Origin: Sophora flavescens
Taxonomy: Eukaryota; Streptophyta; Magnoliopsida; Fabales; Fabaceae
Length of the DNA stretch: 64,000 bases
Assembly: GCA_030762895.1 (NCBI GenBank)
Contig: CM061062.1
Span: forward strand, 5,421,293 to 5,485,292
Direction: 5' to 3'
Shown: piece by piece, positions 31,521 through 43,064 of the stretch
Layout: each line of letters starts with the position of its first letter
How positions within the stretch are numbered: the stretch's first letter is position 1
Notes under the pieces: generated by a model
Databases searched by the model: none
What the model saw: only the letters and a program-made list of their open reading frames with translations
What the model was told of the DNA's origin: nothing
Translations under genes and position numbers: made by a program

Positions 31521-32846
31521 TGATAAGCCTCTGGCTTATCTAGTTTTATAACTAGATGGACTGTGGTTTCTGTGCTAATTATTCGAGTTCAATCTCGTTT
31601 TCGCCCAAATTTGGCCTTGTTTTGTTCCTAAGTAGACTTTGACTCGTTCTAGGCAATTTTTGTAGTTTTTAGTCCATTTTGAATAGAATTACGCTTTTTG
31701 TTTCTTTTTATTGTTTCAGGTTATAAGTGAAGCTCCGAGAGTCAAGGAAAGTCAAGAAACAGTGGAAATTTCCATTCTGGAGATATTCGCCTCGCGAAAG
31801 GCTGCTCGCCTGGCGAGCCTGAAGACCAGCCTAAAGAGCAACAATCACCTTTTCGGTCTCGCCTCGCTAATCACAGTTCGCCTCGCGAGCATTCAAACTT
31901 AGGATGGAGCCAAAACTGAAATTCGCCCCGCGAGAGTCTGCTAGTCTCGCGAGAGTCCAATTTGAATGTGCGCCAATTTTAATGCTCGCCTTGCGAGCCG
32001 GAGAGAACCAGAATCGCTATTTATAGGCTGTTTCAGATCAGGGGGGATCCGAATCCGAGTTTTTCCACTTGTTTAGATCAGTTTTAGGACGAGTTCTTGT
32101 TACTCTGGAGCTGCGTCTCCCTTTTTATTTTCTTATTTTACTATGGTGATTATGTCGGATTGTTTGTGTGTCGTCACGGGCATGAGGAACTAATCCCCTC
32201 ATCTAGGGGATCAATGAAGCCACCCATGGTGGTGTAGGATTCGATGTGATGTATGTTTTTCTCCCTTCTCTCAATTAATGTTTTCCAATTCTGATTTGAT
32301 TGTGTTGATCATATGCATGCGTGATTGACTTGTTAACGTTGATGAGGCTTAGTCGGCAATTCACGTTTAGAACTTGAATTGGGATCACTAATTGAATATT
32401 GCACGAGCGTGAGTAGGAGATTAGTGCAACCTTATAGGGAACAAGAATTAATAGAGTTTGATGATTAGGATTATGAGACCTAGTAAGTAATTAATCCAAT
32501 CATCGAATACGTCCTATTGAGCACGACAGTGGATATATGAGAATTTGGGGGTCCCGGTTGACATTGTAATTGAACTTAGGGAGGAATTCATCATCACTTG
32601 GGTACTATACATGATTGGGTAGGTGGATTTGTGACCTTAGACATTTTAATTCCTGATTTTTTATTTTCCTTGATTGAATTGCGATCTTATTTTCTCTCTA
32701 AACCACTTTCCTTACTTGACCAACTTATCAGATTTCCCGCGAATTAGTTGAATTGGTAGCCCAATCCTTGTGTTCGACCTCAGTAAATTCTTACCGTGTT
32801 ATTTTATTACTTGCGACGACCAGGTACACTTTCCGGTGACTCAACA
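31521..32846 (+). repeat. Athila 5' LTR
   Basis: It is 1326 bases. The region 31784-32000 is studded with CGCCTCGCGAG-type palindromic motifs. CTATTTATAGGC at about 32022 is a likely TATA region. Relative to the 3' LTR it lacks about 20 bases containing one further CTCGCGAG unit. Confidence 0.95.
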
Positions 32847-32870
32847 AGTTTTTAGCGCCGTTGCCGGGGA
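32847..32870 (+). other. Athila primer-binding site
   Basis: TTTTTAGCGCCGTTGCCGGGGA lies three bases inside the LTR end. It matches the Athila-type TGGCGCCGTTGCCGGGGA site, which pairs with tRNA-Asp. Confidence 0.85.
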
Positions 32871-33014
32871 TTGGCACAACCAATTTTCCTAATTTTAGGG
32901 AATTTGATTATTTGGTTAAGTGATTTTTATTTTTATTTTTATTTTTATTTTTTTTTATTTACTATTATCTCTCTCTCTACTTATTTGATTCCACTTGGTC
33001 TTGCCTTGTTTTGT

Positions 33015-34618
33015 ATGCGAGGTACCCTTTCACAAGAGGACCTGCTATTTGATTCGGAGATCACTAGGACCGAGAGGCGATTAAGGAAGGAAGCCAGAGA
33101 ACGAAAGAGGGTTGAAGCGAGTAATCTTGAGAGGATGGCAGAAGAAAATCCTCCTCCCCCTCCTCCTCCTCGTTACAAGCCTCTCTTCGAGTACGGTCTA
33201 CCCAACTTGGGTGATTGTGATTCTTCCATCGTGAGAGGCAACCTCAATACAGACTCCTTCAGAGGGGAAGGATGTGTCACAGCCTATATCCATGAGAATT
33301 AGTTTGATGGGAGTGGGAGACAAGACCCTCACAGGCACATCACCCACTTCCTTGAAGCTTGTGACTTGCAGAAGACAAGAGGTGTTTCTCAGGATGAGTT
33401 TCGCTTGCGGCTATTCCCCCTCTCTCTTAGGGATGTCGCTCGCGATTGGTTTGACAGCTTGGATAGGAACAGTATCAGAACTTGGGAGCAAATGGCACAA
33501 AAGTTCCTAACTAAGTATTTTCCTCCTCAGAAAGCGGCACAAGCAAGAGTAGCCGTTACATCTTTCGCATTTACAGAGAGGATGAAACTTTTAATGAAGC
33601 TTGGGAGAGGTACAATGTGCTCTTGAGAAGATGTCCTTCAGCTTTCTTTGACTCGGTCTCCAAAGTTCAACATTTCTTTAACGGGTTAAGGGGACGCTAT
33701 CAGATGAATTGTGATGCCGCAGCTGGTGGTTCCTTTTCCTTTTTATCAGCTGAGGATGGATGGGCATTATTAGAGAAAATGTCATACAATGATTACAACC
33801 GTGGTAGGGAAACCTCAAGTGGAGTCAGTTCTGCAACAATGGAAGCCATTCTAGAGCAAGTTAAATCGTTGAAGATACAAGTTGCAGCTTTGTCAGAGAA
33901 CAAGAAGGTTAATGCGATACACGAGGGAATGCCTCCGGGTTGTGATAATTGTAATGGAAATCATGACATTCAGAGCTGTCCGTTCAACTTCTCTCGAGAA
34001 CATGTGTACTCATGCCACAATTTCTATGACAAAGATGCCCCGTAACAACTATCGAGGAACAATCGAAATCGAAATAGGGGATATATGAGGAGAGACCATC
34101 CGGGTTTCGCTTGGAGTAATGCTAGTGGTGGTCTAACCGGGCAACAACAACCTCAACAAGGTCTGAGGCCAAACATTGGAATCCAGCAGCACAATACTCA
34201 GCAGGCTCTTCCGGGGCCTAATCAGTTGCAAATAACAGATGGTGGAAGGCAACCTTGGGAGTTGGGTTTTGAGAAGATGAATGCGGCAATTGAGAAGTTG
34301 GCAATCAACACAGGCGCAACCATTGATAAGTTGGCAACTCACACGGGGTCAGCAATTCAGAATCTAGAGGTGCAGATAGCTCAGCTCGCAAAGCAACTAA
34401 ATGAGCGTCCCCCAGGCACTTTCCCAGGTGATACCGAGAACAACCCTAAGAACCATTGCAATGCCATAACAATTAGGAGCGGTAAGGTGTTGGGATCTAA
34501 CAGGGGTGCGACTAGTTCTCAGGAAGACAAGGGCCCGGAACAACCACATGTTGAGGAAGAGCAGCCTAAGAAAGAGGAGTTGACAAGTGACAAGGCACCG
34601 GAGCAAGGGGAAGGCTGA
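33015..34618 (+). pseudogene. Athila gag (capsid and nucleocapsid), broken
   Basis: The likely start is ATG 33015. A Pro-rich stretch near 33150 precedes the capsid motifs RLRLFPLSLRDVARDWFDSL and WEQMAQKFLTKYFPP, then WERYNVLLRRCP and HFFNGL. Next come DAAAGGSFSFLS and a zinc-knuckle-like CDNCNGNHDIQSC near 33940. The tail includes HPGFAW and NAITIRSGKVLG, the usual Athila linker before protease. Breaks are a TAG at 33300, a frame change near 33575 and a TAA at 34043. Gag would form the virus-like particle. Confidence 0.9.
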
Positions 34619-34680
34619 AACTTGTGGATGAAGAGTTCTGAAAGAAGAAGTGGGTTGAACCCCAAGACCTCCCGCCCTAC

Positions 34681-36012
34681 ATGGAGGTACCGTATCCTGA
34701 AAGATTGAAGAAGCCTCAACAGGATAAGCAGTTCAACAAATTCCTTGATGTCTTCCGCAAACTTCAAATTAACATTCCATTTGCGGAAGCCTTGGAACAA
34801 ATGCCATCTTATGCCCGGTTTATGAAGGAGCTTCTCTCCAAGAAGAGGAGAATAGTGGATGAGGAAATGGTTGCTTTGACCGAGGAGTGTAGTGCCATTC
34901 TTCAAAGAAAACTACCTCCAAAGTTGAAGGATCCCGCTTCTTTTTCGATACCATGCACCATTGGGGGGATGACTCTAGGGAAGGCATTATGTGATCTAGG
35001 GGCAAGCATAAACTTGATGCCCCTCTCTATGATGAAGAGGTTGGGGATCAAAGAAGTCAAGGATACGCGGATGTCACTCCAACTGACCGATCGTTCTGTA
35101 AAATATCCTTATGGAGTGGTCGAAGACTTGTTAGTGAAGGTGGACAAGTTCATATTTTCGGCGGACTTTGTAGTGCTTGATATGGATGAAGACGCCGAGA
35201 TCCCTCTCATATTGGGTAGGCCCTTCTTGGCCACTGGGGGTGCCTTGATAGATGTGCGACAAGGGAAACTCACTCTAAGGGTGCAAGATGATGAGGTAGT
35301 CTTCAATGTCTTTGAAGCAATGAAACACCCTGTTGAGAGGTCGGATGTGTATCGAGTGGATGTGGTGGAATCAATTGTTAAGGCAAAGGCAACTAGAGAA
35401 GCCCATGGTTCTTCACTAGCACAAGTGTTGGTAAAATCCCATGATGATGATAGAGAGGAAAAAGACCCTTTGGGGGATGAGGTCTATATTGAGTGGTTAA
35501 AAGACATGGAAGCCTTACCGAGTCTCCCAAGGGATGAATGTGCAAAGGAAGAGCTCAACAACAAAGGCATGGAAAAGGATGATAAAGCACCGGAGTTGAA
35601 AGGTGGCACAACCGTGGTGGTCAATGAAAACAATGAGTTGATCCCAAAAAGGACCATCACGGAGTGGAGAGTATGTGCCGATTATAGAGGGCTTTTGGAT
35701 TTAAATGAGTTGTCCGGGATCCGCAAGCAAGCAATCTACAAAAAGCGGACTAAGGAAAGGCATGACAAGCACATCGTGCCTAGGAAGTTTGAGCCCGGAC
35801 AAGCGGTACTTCTTGACAATTCAAGGTTGAAACTCTTTCCGGGAAAGCTAAGATCAAGGTGGTCGGGACCACTCAAGGTCCTCCAAGTTTGTCCACACGG
35901 AACAGTAGAGTTAGAAGGGGCCTCTGGTAACTTCAAGGTGAATGGGCAAGGGATAAAGCATTATCATGGGGAATCAATCCCAAATTACAAGCAGTTTCTT
36001 CCTCCGGATTAA
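34681..36012 (+). CDS. Athila protease fused in frame to the integrase C-terminus (deletion product)
   Basis: An open frame of 443 codons. Residues 1-90 are the pre-protease linker (PYPERLKKPQQDKQFNKFLD). The retroviral-type aspartic protease follows, with its active site in LCDLGASINLMP at about residues 103-114 (DLGAS in place of D-T/S-G) and ILGRPFLATG near 176. At about residue 320 the RT begins (NENNELIPKRTITEWRVCADYR) but breaks off. The frame then continues directly into the integrase C-terminal region (KERHDKHIVPRKFEPGQAVLL, SRWSGPLKV). The rest of RT, RNase H, and the zinc and catalytic core of integrase are missing. The frame stays open through the join. The ATG at 34681 may lie inside the original gag-pol frame. 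Confidence 0.88.
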   Translation: MEVPYPERLKKPQQDKQFNKFLDVFRKLQINIPFAEALEQMPSYARFMKELLSKKRRIVDEEMVALTEECSAILQRKLPPKLKDPASFSIPCTIGGMTLGKALCDLGASINLMPLSMMKRLGIKEVKDTRMSLQLTDRSVKYPYGVVEDLLVKVDKFIFSADFVVLDMDEDAEIPLILGRPFLATGGALIDVRQGKLTLRVQDDEVVFNVFEAMKHPVERSDVYRVDVVESIVKAKATREAHGSSLAQVLVKSHDDDREEKDPLGDEVYIEWLKDMEALPSLPRDECAKEELNNKGMEKDDKAPELKGGTTVVVNENNELIPKRTITEWRVCADYRGLLDLNELSGIRKQAIYKKRTKERHDKHIVPRKFEPGQAVLLDNSRLKLFPGKLRSRWSGPLKVLQVCPHGTVELEGASGNFKVNGQGIKHYHGESIPNYKQFLPPD

Positions 36013-37999
36013 CCCTTAGGGGTGACTTGAGTCAGGCTCGGGACGTTAAACAAGCGCTACTTGGGAGGCAACCTAAGCTAGGTATCCTTTATTTTTAGTT
36101 TCTGTCATTTTCATTTATATATTGAAAAAAAAAAAGCTTGATTCGCCACGCGAATCCACAGAGGCCACGCGAGACAGAAGCCCTGAATCTCAGAGGCTTG
36201 CTCACGCTTCTGTCTCGCATCGCGAGGGATACTTTAGCCTCGCGATTCTGGGCATCATCATATGCTGGAATTCTAGATTCGCCTTGCGAAATACTACTCG
36301 CCTCGTGATTCTGGAAAGTGTGAATAACAATTTTCCAGATTCGCCTCGCGAGTTATCTCCAGCCTCTCGAATCTGCAATTAAGTTTTTGATTTGCAGGAT
36401 TTCTTCCAGGAGAGGCCTTTGGCCGAGCAGAGGGGTTCCCGAGAGACCAATTGGTTGAGGATGCAACCGTAGAAGAACTTTCCGTGGAAGCGGCCACCTC
36501 CACTAGTATTTGATCAGGGAGCACCCTCTCCTTTCCTCACTCTTATTTTATATATCTGTATTCTTTCATTGAGGACAATGTATGCTTTAAGTGTGGGGGA
36601 GGGAACCAATTGTTGATTTTGTTTTTGTTTGTGTTTTTGTTTTTGTTTGTCGCTCTTGAATAATTTGAGAAGATCAAGAGTATGTGTATGTATGTGTGTC
36701 GGCAAGCTTGTTGGATTTTAATTAAATTTGGCATAGATTGATTGCATGAATTATTTTGACCATTGATGATTTCCCCCTAGGTTCTGAAATTAGAAAAGTT
36801 GATCCCCATGTGAAAAATTGAAAACTGAACTTTGAGAATTTTATTGTGATTACTTGATCTATGATAAGTTTGGGGTGAGGGGGTGCACACACTAGGAATT
36901 GTATCTCGGTCAAACAAATTGCAAAATGTCCAGGTGAGGATTTGAGCCTCCAACTTTGTTTTTGATTGTGTGAATCACTTTTAAAGTTGCACTTTCCCGG
37001 ATTTGCTTGAATCTCTTCATGGTTTGCATGTTTATGTGTTGCATCAAATGATTTAGGCAATTTTCTTTGAAATAGCTACTTGGCCTAAAAAGAACCATCC
37101 CTAATGCATGTTCCCTAGTTAGAAACATTGAGCCTAATTAGCCTATTGTTTCTTGATGACCCTATATTACAAGCCAAAAATCTGAAAAACCATGTTAACC
37201 CAATCTTAGGATTAGGAGAGCATGGACACTTAGCAAGAGAAGGGTTGTGAGAAACTAAGTTTGGGGTGGCTACAAGGTGATATGTCATTTTGGGTTGAGA
37301 AAAAGAAAAATAAAGGTTGAAACCCAAGGCAAAAAGAAAAATAAAAAAAAAGAAAAAGAAAAAAAAATATTGCCAAAAGAAAAGGGGCAAAACAAAAAGA
37401 TTAGCAAGGAAAAGGCTGTAGTCACCCGAGGCAAAAAGAAAAATGGAAAAAGGAATTTGAGTGGAATATGTGTCAAATGCTCATGCTCTCTTAGTTCCTA
37501 GGGACTTAAGCCTAGTATCCTTGAATATCCTACCCTTAGTCAGGCCCCATTTCAACCTTTAAAAGACCTTCTGATGTTGCATACATGTTTTCATGGGAAC
37601 TATTTTTGAGATGAAAGTCAAATTCATGGGAAGTGCTCTTGAGATGTGAATTTGAGTGAAAAGTTGATAGCCTAGATACAATTGAGCGAATGAGTGAAAT
37701 TTTACATACCCTTGTGAGGAAGGCAATTGTTTGAAATTGGTGATCTTCCTTTTGTGTGTGACTCTGATCCTCAACTTAGATTAATGATTGCATGAATGAT
37801 GAAGTTCTCAATTGTTTAAAGTAAATGAATGTGGGGATTACATTGATGCAAGGGGGGAAATCATTGGAGAAAAACTGTTTTGTTAAGATTGCATGAAATT
37901 TGTGCGAAATCGATTGAATACCTTAAGCTTGCCAAGTCTTGAGTCCTTTTTGAGTTTTAGCTTGCTTGGGGACAAGCAAGGTTTAAGTTTGGGGTGTTT
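36013..37999 (+). other. Athila 3' internal non-coding region and PPT
   Basis: CAAGCGCTACTTGGGAGGCAAC (36052) is the usual sequence after Athila integrase. At 36140-36370 there are more CGCCTCGCGAG/CGCGA motifs like those in the LTR. A polypurine-like AAGTGTGGGGGAGGGAA lies at 36588. At 37300-37450 the sequence is A-rich (Lys-rich if read). The PPT AAGTTTGGGGTG is at 37985-37996. I see no env-like frame. Confidence 0.75.
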
Positions 38000-39344
38000 T
38001 GATAAGCCTCTGGCTTATCTAGTTTTATAACTAGATGGACTGTGGTTTCTGTGCTAATTATTCGAGTTCAATCTCGTTTTCGCCCAAATTTGGCCTTGTT
38101 TTGTTCCAAAGTAGACTTTGACTCGTTCTAGGCAATTTTTGTAGTTTTTAGTATATTTTGAATAGAATTACGCTTTTTGTTTCTTTTTATTGTTTCAGAT
38201 TAGAAGTGAAACTCCAAGAGTCAAGGAAAGTCAAGAAACAGTGGAAATTTCCATTCTGGAGATATTCGCCTCGCGAAAGGCTGCTCACCTCGCGAGCTTG
38301 AAGACCAGCCTAAAGAGCAACAGTCACCTTTTCGGTCTCGCCTCGCTAATCACAGTTCGCCTCGCGAGCATTCAAACTCAGGATGGAGCCAAAACTAAAA
38401 TTCGCCCCGCGAGAGTCTGCTAGCCTCGCGAGAGTCCAATTTGAATGCGCGCCAATTTTAATGCTCGCCTCGCGAGAACACACTCGCCTCGCGAGTCGGC
38501 GAGAACCAGAATCGCTATTTATAGGCTGTTTCAGATCAGGGGGGATCTGAATCCGAGTTTTTCCACTTGTTTAGATCAGTTTTAGGACGAGTTCTTGTTA
38601 CTCTGGAGCCGCGTCTCCCTTTTTATTTTCTTATTTTACTATGGTGATTATGTCGGATTGTTTGTGTGTCGTCACGGGCATAAGGAACTAATCCCCTCGT
38701 CTAGGGGATCAATGAAGCCACCCATGGCGGTGTAGGATTCGATGTGATGTATGTTTTTCTCCCTTCTCTCAATTAATGTTTTCCAATTCTGATTTGATTG
38801 TGTTGATCATATGCATGCGTGATTGACTTGTTAACGTTGATGAGGCTTAGTCGGCAATTCGCGTTTAGAACTTGAATTGGTATCACTAATTGAATATTGC
38901 ACGAGAGTGAGTAGGATATTAGTGCAACCTTATAGGGAACAAGAATTAATAGAGTTTGATGATTAGGATTATGAGACCTAGTAAGTAATTAATCCAATCA
39001 TCGAATACGTCCTATTGAGCACGACAGTGGATATAGGAGAATTTGGGGGTCCCGGTTGACATTGTAATTGAACTTAGGGAGGAATTCATCATCACTTGGG
39101 TACTATACATGATTGGGTAGGTGGATTTGTGACCTTAGACATTTTAATTCCTGATTTTTTATTTTACTTGATTGAATTGCGATCTTATTTTCTCTCTCAA
39201 CCACTTTCCTTACTTGACCAACTTATCGGATTTCCCACGAATTAGTTGAATTGGTAGCCCAATCCTTGTGTTCGACCTCGGTAAAATCTTACCGTGTTAT
39301 TTTATTACTTGCGACGACCCGGTACACTTGCCGGTGACTCAACA
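38000..39344 (+). repeat. Athila 3' LTR
   Basis: It is 1345 bases, near-identical to 31521-32846 and ending GGTGACTCAACA. It is followed by the target duplication TGTAG. Confidence 0.95.
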
Positions 39345-40971
39345 TGTAGACATACATGTCATATGAAATACATGATCATACATGACAACACATGAACAAA
39401 ATCCTACCAAACCCATCCTCCTAGGTTCGGCCCAATCCAGAAATCAAGGAAGGAAATTTCTCATGATCATATGCTTCTAGATGATGAAAATAGATATGAT
39501 TATAAGATCATAGCAATTGGTTTCATGTCAAAAGGATTTTTCTAGAATTAGTTATGAATTTTCAAAGTTCTAGATCTAGAAATTTAAAAGTGATGAACAT
39601 AGATGAAATAGACTTTGAATCATTAAAATTATTGAAGAACATAGGCATGATTAAGGAAGAAGAATAGGATTCACCTCTTGAAGATCAAAAACAAGTGAAG
39701 ATTCAAGGACTTGCTTCACAAAGTGATGCTAAAAGACTTATAACTTAAGAGTTTTTAAAACAAAAGGCAATAGGAACTAAATGAAATGTGAGGGAGGGTA
39801 TTTATAGGAGGGTTGCTGCGCCACTTTGGAAGGATCTAGTAGGAATGAGTTGACTTGTTCAAAGGATTAAAGTACAAATAATTCCTAGGGACCATTTTGC
39901 AAAGATTCCAAAAGTATAAGGACTATTTTGAAAATTGCCAATAAATTGAAATGATGACCATGTGCCACATTAAATGTGGTCTCATCTTGACTTATCTTGG
40001 CTGATTTTTCATGAGATATTTTGAGAAGAACCTAGAATGTTGGAGAACATATTAGAAAAGTGTAGAACATGGTAGAATGGTGTGGAACTTTGGAGAAAAG
40101 TGGAGAACTTTGTAGAAAATTCTAGAATAAAACTTGGCTCATCCAAATCAAGGCAGTCCCCCCACTCCTTATTGGGCTTGTGCATGGCCTTGAAAACTTG
40201 GGCTTGAATCCATCTTTGTGGGGCCCACCAAAAAGGCTTAAAGCTTAAACATGACATAGGAAACTTATATGATTTCTAATGGGCTTTATGAAATTTAATT
40301 CATGGACAAGGAATTTGGGCTTCATTACCATGTCCAATAATGGTCTTGGAACAAAGATTTTGTCCCGATTCACTTAGAAAAACATAGAAACTAACTTAGG
40401 GACCAAAGTGTAATTAATAGAAAGTTCAGGGACTTAAGCGTAAAATTCATAAATTTTCACTTTAACCTTGTAGAAACTTCTAGACTTAAAAGTGTGATTC
40501 ATCCCCATGAATCATCTCGAAATCCTAAGATAACCTCTTTATTTGCTCTTGGAAACTCCGAAATCCCTTCTGTCGTTTACCCGATTACGTATTCCGCCCG
40601 AAAAACGTAATTTTTTTTTTTCTGAAATAATTCTAAAAATACAGAATTGTGGGAAATAAAATAAAAACCTTAAGTCTTTCTTTCACGAATTAAAATTAGG
40701 CCTTTTGAGCAGTATAAATATACTGTCAGTGAAAATAGCGGGCCGGGATTCACTCGTTGTTTAAACCTAAATTTTAATCGTAGCTTCCTACATTCAAGTA
40801 GGATTGAGTGATGAACTCCGTTTATTTAAAATACTTTTCTAATACTCATATAAATATATACAAATAATCGTTCGCATTTCAATTATTTTGAAACAGTGAA
40901 AATCGGGGTGTTACATTACTACCCCACTTAAAAAAAATTTCTTCCTCGAAATTTACCTACTTCAGAAAAGA

Positions 40972-41077
40972 CGTGGATATCGTTGTTGCATATCTGCTTC
41001 ACGTTCCCAAGTAGCATCTCCAGTAGTTTCATCCCATATGACCTTAACCAAAGGAATTTGTCTACCACGAACTCCTA
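40972..41077 (-). pseudogene. Chromodomain tail of chromovirus integrase, copy 1
   Basis: On the minus strand the frame encodes RGRQIPLVKVIWDETTGDAT and then WEREADMQQRYPRLF before TGA at 40972-40974. This is the end of a chromodomain, which chromovirus integrases use to recognise histone marks. Behind it come the FRGRNF-like leader and the PPT. The beginning is cut where the inverted integrase piece joins. Confidence 0.85.
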
Positions 41078-41417
41078 ATAGACATGATGCGATTTGGGTT
41101 ATCATTGATAGGTTGACGAAGTGTGCTCACTTCTTACCTATGGGTGAAAGCTATAGTTTGGAGAAGTTGACCCAAATCTACATCAAAGAAGTTGTTAGGT
41201 TGCATGGTGTGCCATCGAGCATTGTCTCAAACCGAGATCCTAGATTTACATTTAGATTTTGGAAACAGTTGCACCATGCTTTAGGGACCAAGTTGAGGAT
41301 GAGTTCTGCTTATCATCCCCAAATGGATGGATAGTCAGAAAGGACGATTCAATCATTGGAGGACCTTTTAAGAGCTTGTGTTTTGGAACACACCGGCAGT
41401 TGGGATGAGATCTTGCA
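41078..41417 (+). pseudogene. Inverted integrase core fragment, copy 1
   Basis: Plus strand: AIWVIIDRLTKCAHFLPM with the first catalytic Asp, then VPSSIVSNRDPRFTFRFW with the second, then SSAYHPQMDG. An in-frame TAG at 41332 replaces the usual Gln codon, and SNRD has Asn where copy 2 has Asp. The third catalytic Glu lies just after the stop (SERTIQ). The fragment ends at GSWDEILQ, where the LTR sequence starts. Confidence 0.88.
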
Positions 41418-42592
41418 GGGAGGGTATTTATAGGAGGGTGGCTGCGCCACCTTGGAAGGATCTAGTAGGAATGAGTTGGCTTGTTCAAAGGATTAAAGTG
41501 CAAATAATTCCTAGGACCATTTTGCAAAGATTCCAAAAGTATAAGGACTATTTTTCAAATTGCCAATAAATTGAAATGATGACCATGTGCCACCTTAAAT
41601 GTGGTCTCATCTTGACTTATCTTGGCTGATTTTTCATGAGATATTTTGAGAAGAACCTAGAATGTTGGAGAACATGTTAGAAAAGTGTAGAACATGGTGG
41701 AATGGTGTGGAACTTTGGAGAAAAGTGGAGAACTTTGTAGAAAATTCTAGAATAAAACTTGGCTCATACAAATCAAGGCAGACTCCCACTCCTTATTGGG
41801 CTTGCACATGACCTTGAAAACTTGGGCTTGAATTCATCTTTGTGGGGCCCACCAAAAAGGCTTAAAGCTTAAACATGACATAGGAAACTTATATGATTTC
41901 TAATGGGCTTTATGAAATTTAATTCATGGACAAGGAATTTGGGCTTCATGGCCACGTCCACTAATGGTCTTGGAACAAAGATTTTGGCCCGGTTCACTTA
42001 GAAAAACATTGAAACTAACTTAGGGACCAAAGTGTAATTAATAGAAAGTTCAGGGACTTAAGCGTAAAATTCATAAATTTTCACTTTAACCTTGTAGAAC
42101 CTTCTAGACTTAAAAGTGTGATTCATCCCCATGAATCATCTCAAAATCCTAAGATAACCTCTTTATCTGCTCTTGGAAACTTCGAAATCCCTTCTGTCGT
42201 TTACCCGATTACGTATTCCGCCCGAAAAACGTAAATTATTTTTATTTTTTTTCTGAAATAATTCTAATAATACAGAATTGTATGAAATAAAATAAAAACC
42301 TTAAGTCTTTCGTTCACGAATTAAAATTAGGTCTTTTGAGCAGTATAAATATACTGTCAGTGAAAATAGCGGGTCGGGATTCACCCGTCGTTTCAACCTA
42401 AATTTTAATCGTAGCTTCCGACATTCAAGTAGGATTGAGTGATGAACTCCGTTTATTTAAAATAATTTTCTAATACTCATATAAATATATACAAATAATC
42501 GTTCGCATTTCAATTATTTTGAAACAGTGAAAATCGGGGTGTTACATTACTACCCCACTTAAATAAAATTTCGTCCTCGAAATTTACCTACT

Positions 42593-42708
42593 TCAGAAAA
42601 GACGTGGATATCGTTGTTGCATATCTGCTTCATGTTCCCAAGTAGCATCTCCAGTAGTTTCATCCCATATGACCTTAACCAAAGGAATTTGTCTACCACG
42701 AACTCCTA
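42593..42708 (-). pseudogene. Chromodomain tail of chromovirus integrase, copy 2
   Basis: It has the same content and borders as copy 1, with TGA at 42593-42595, in the second tandem unit. Confidence 0.85.
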
Positions 42709-43064
42709 AGAGACATGATGCGATTTGGGTTATCATTGATAGGTTGACGAAGTGTGCTTACTTCTTACCTATGGGTGAAAGCTATAGTTTGGATAAGTTG
42801 ACCCAAATCTACATCAAAGAAGTTGTTAGGTTGCATGGTGTGCCATCAAGCATTGTCTCAGACCGAGATCCTAGATTTACATTTAGATTTTGGAAACAGT
42901 TGCACCATGCTTTAGGGACCAAGTTGAGGATGAGTTCTGCTTATCATCCCCAAACGGATGGACAGTCAGAAAGGACGATTCAATCATTTGAGGACCTTTT
43001 AAGAGCTTGTGTTTTTGAACACACTGGCAGTTGGGATGAGTTCTTGCAGGGAGGGTATTTATAG
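42709..43064 (+). pseudogene. Inverted integrase core fragment, copy 2
   Basis: It is the same fragment as copy 1 without the stop: both catalytic Asp residues (IIDRLTKCAYF and SSIVSDRDPRFTF) and the Glu in QSERTIQSF are present. The frame continues a few codons into the LTR (GGYL) and stops at 43064. It lacks the zinc-binding N-terminus and the C-terminal domain. Confidence 0.88.

Larger units (their letters stand above)
31521..39344 (+). mobile_element. Athila-type LTR retrotransposon with internal pol deletion
   Basis: LTRs 31521-32846 and 38000-39344 both run TGATAAGCC to GACTCAACA and differ little. TGTAG at 31516-31520 and 39345-39349 is the 5-bp target duplication. The primer site TTTTTAGCGCCGTTGCCGGGGA fits Athila, and AAGTTTGGGGTG precedes the 3' LTR. 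Gag and protease remain, while most of RT, all RNase H and most of integrase are gone. It is 7.8 kb, against about 10-12 kb for full Athila elements. As the innermost insertion it is also the best preserved. Confidence 0.95.
29411..40915 (-). repeat. Complete 3' LTR of the chromovirus, split by the Athila element
   Basis: The LTR consists of 40915 down to 39350 and then 31520 down to 29411, about 3.68 kb. The polypurine tract AAGTGGGGTAGTAA lies just outside, at 40916-40929 (complement). It is a relative of the solo LTR at 15893-19394, with long alignable stretches. Short TA repeats occur at 30509-30526. Confidence 0.85.

Noticed and set aside
37277..37501. Lys-rich nuclear protein
   Set aside because: The A-rich tract in the Athila non-coding 3' part yields lysine codons in any frame; there is no conserved domain.
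41038..43064. A functional integrase gene on the plus strand inside the chromovirus
   Set aside because: Both copies are core fragments without zinc or C-terminal domains, inverted relative to the element, and one has a stop.
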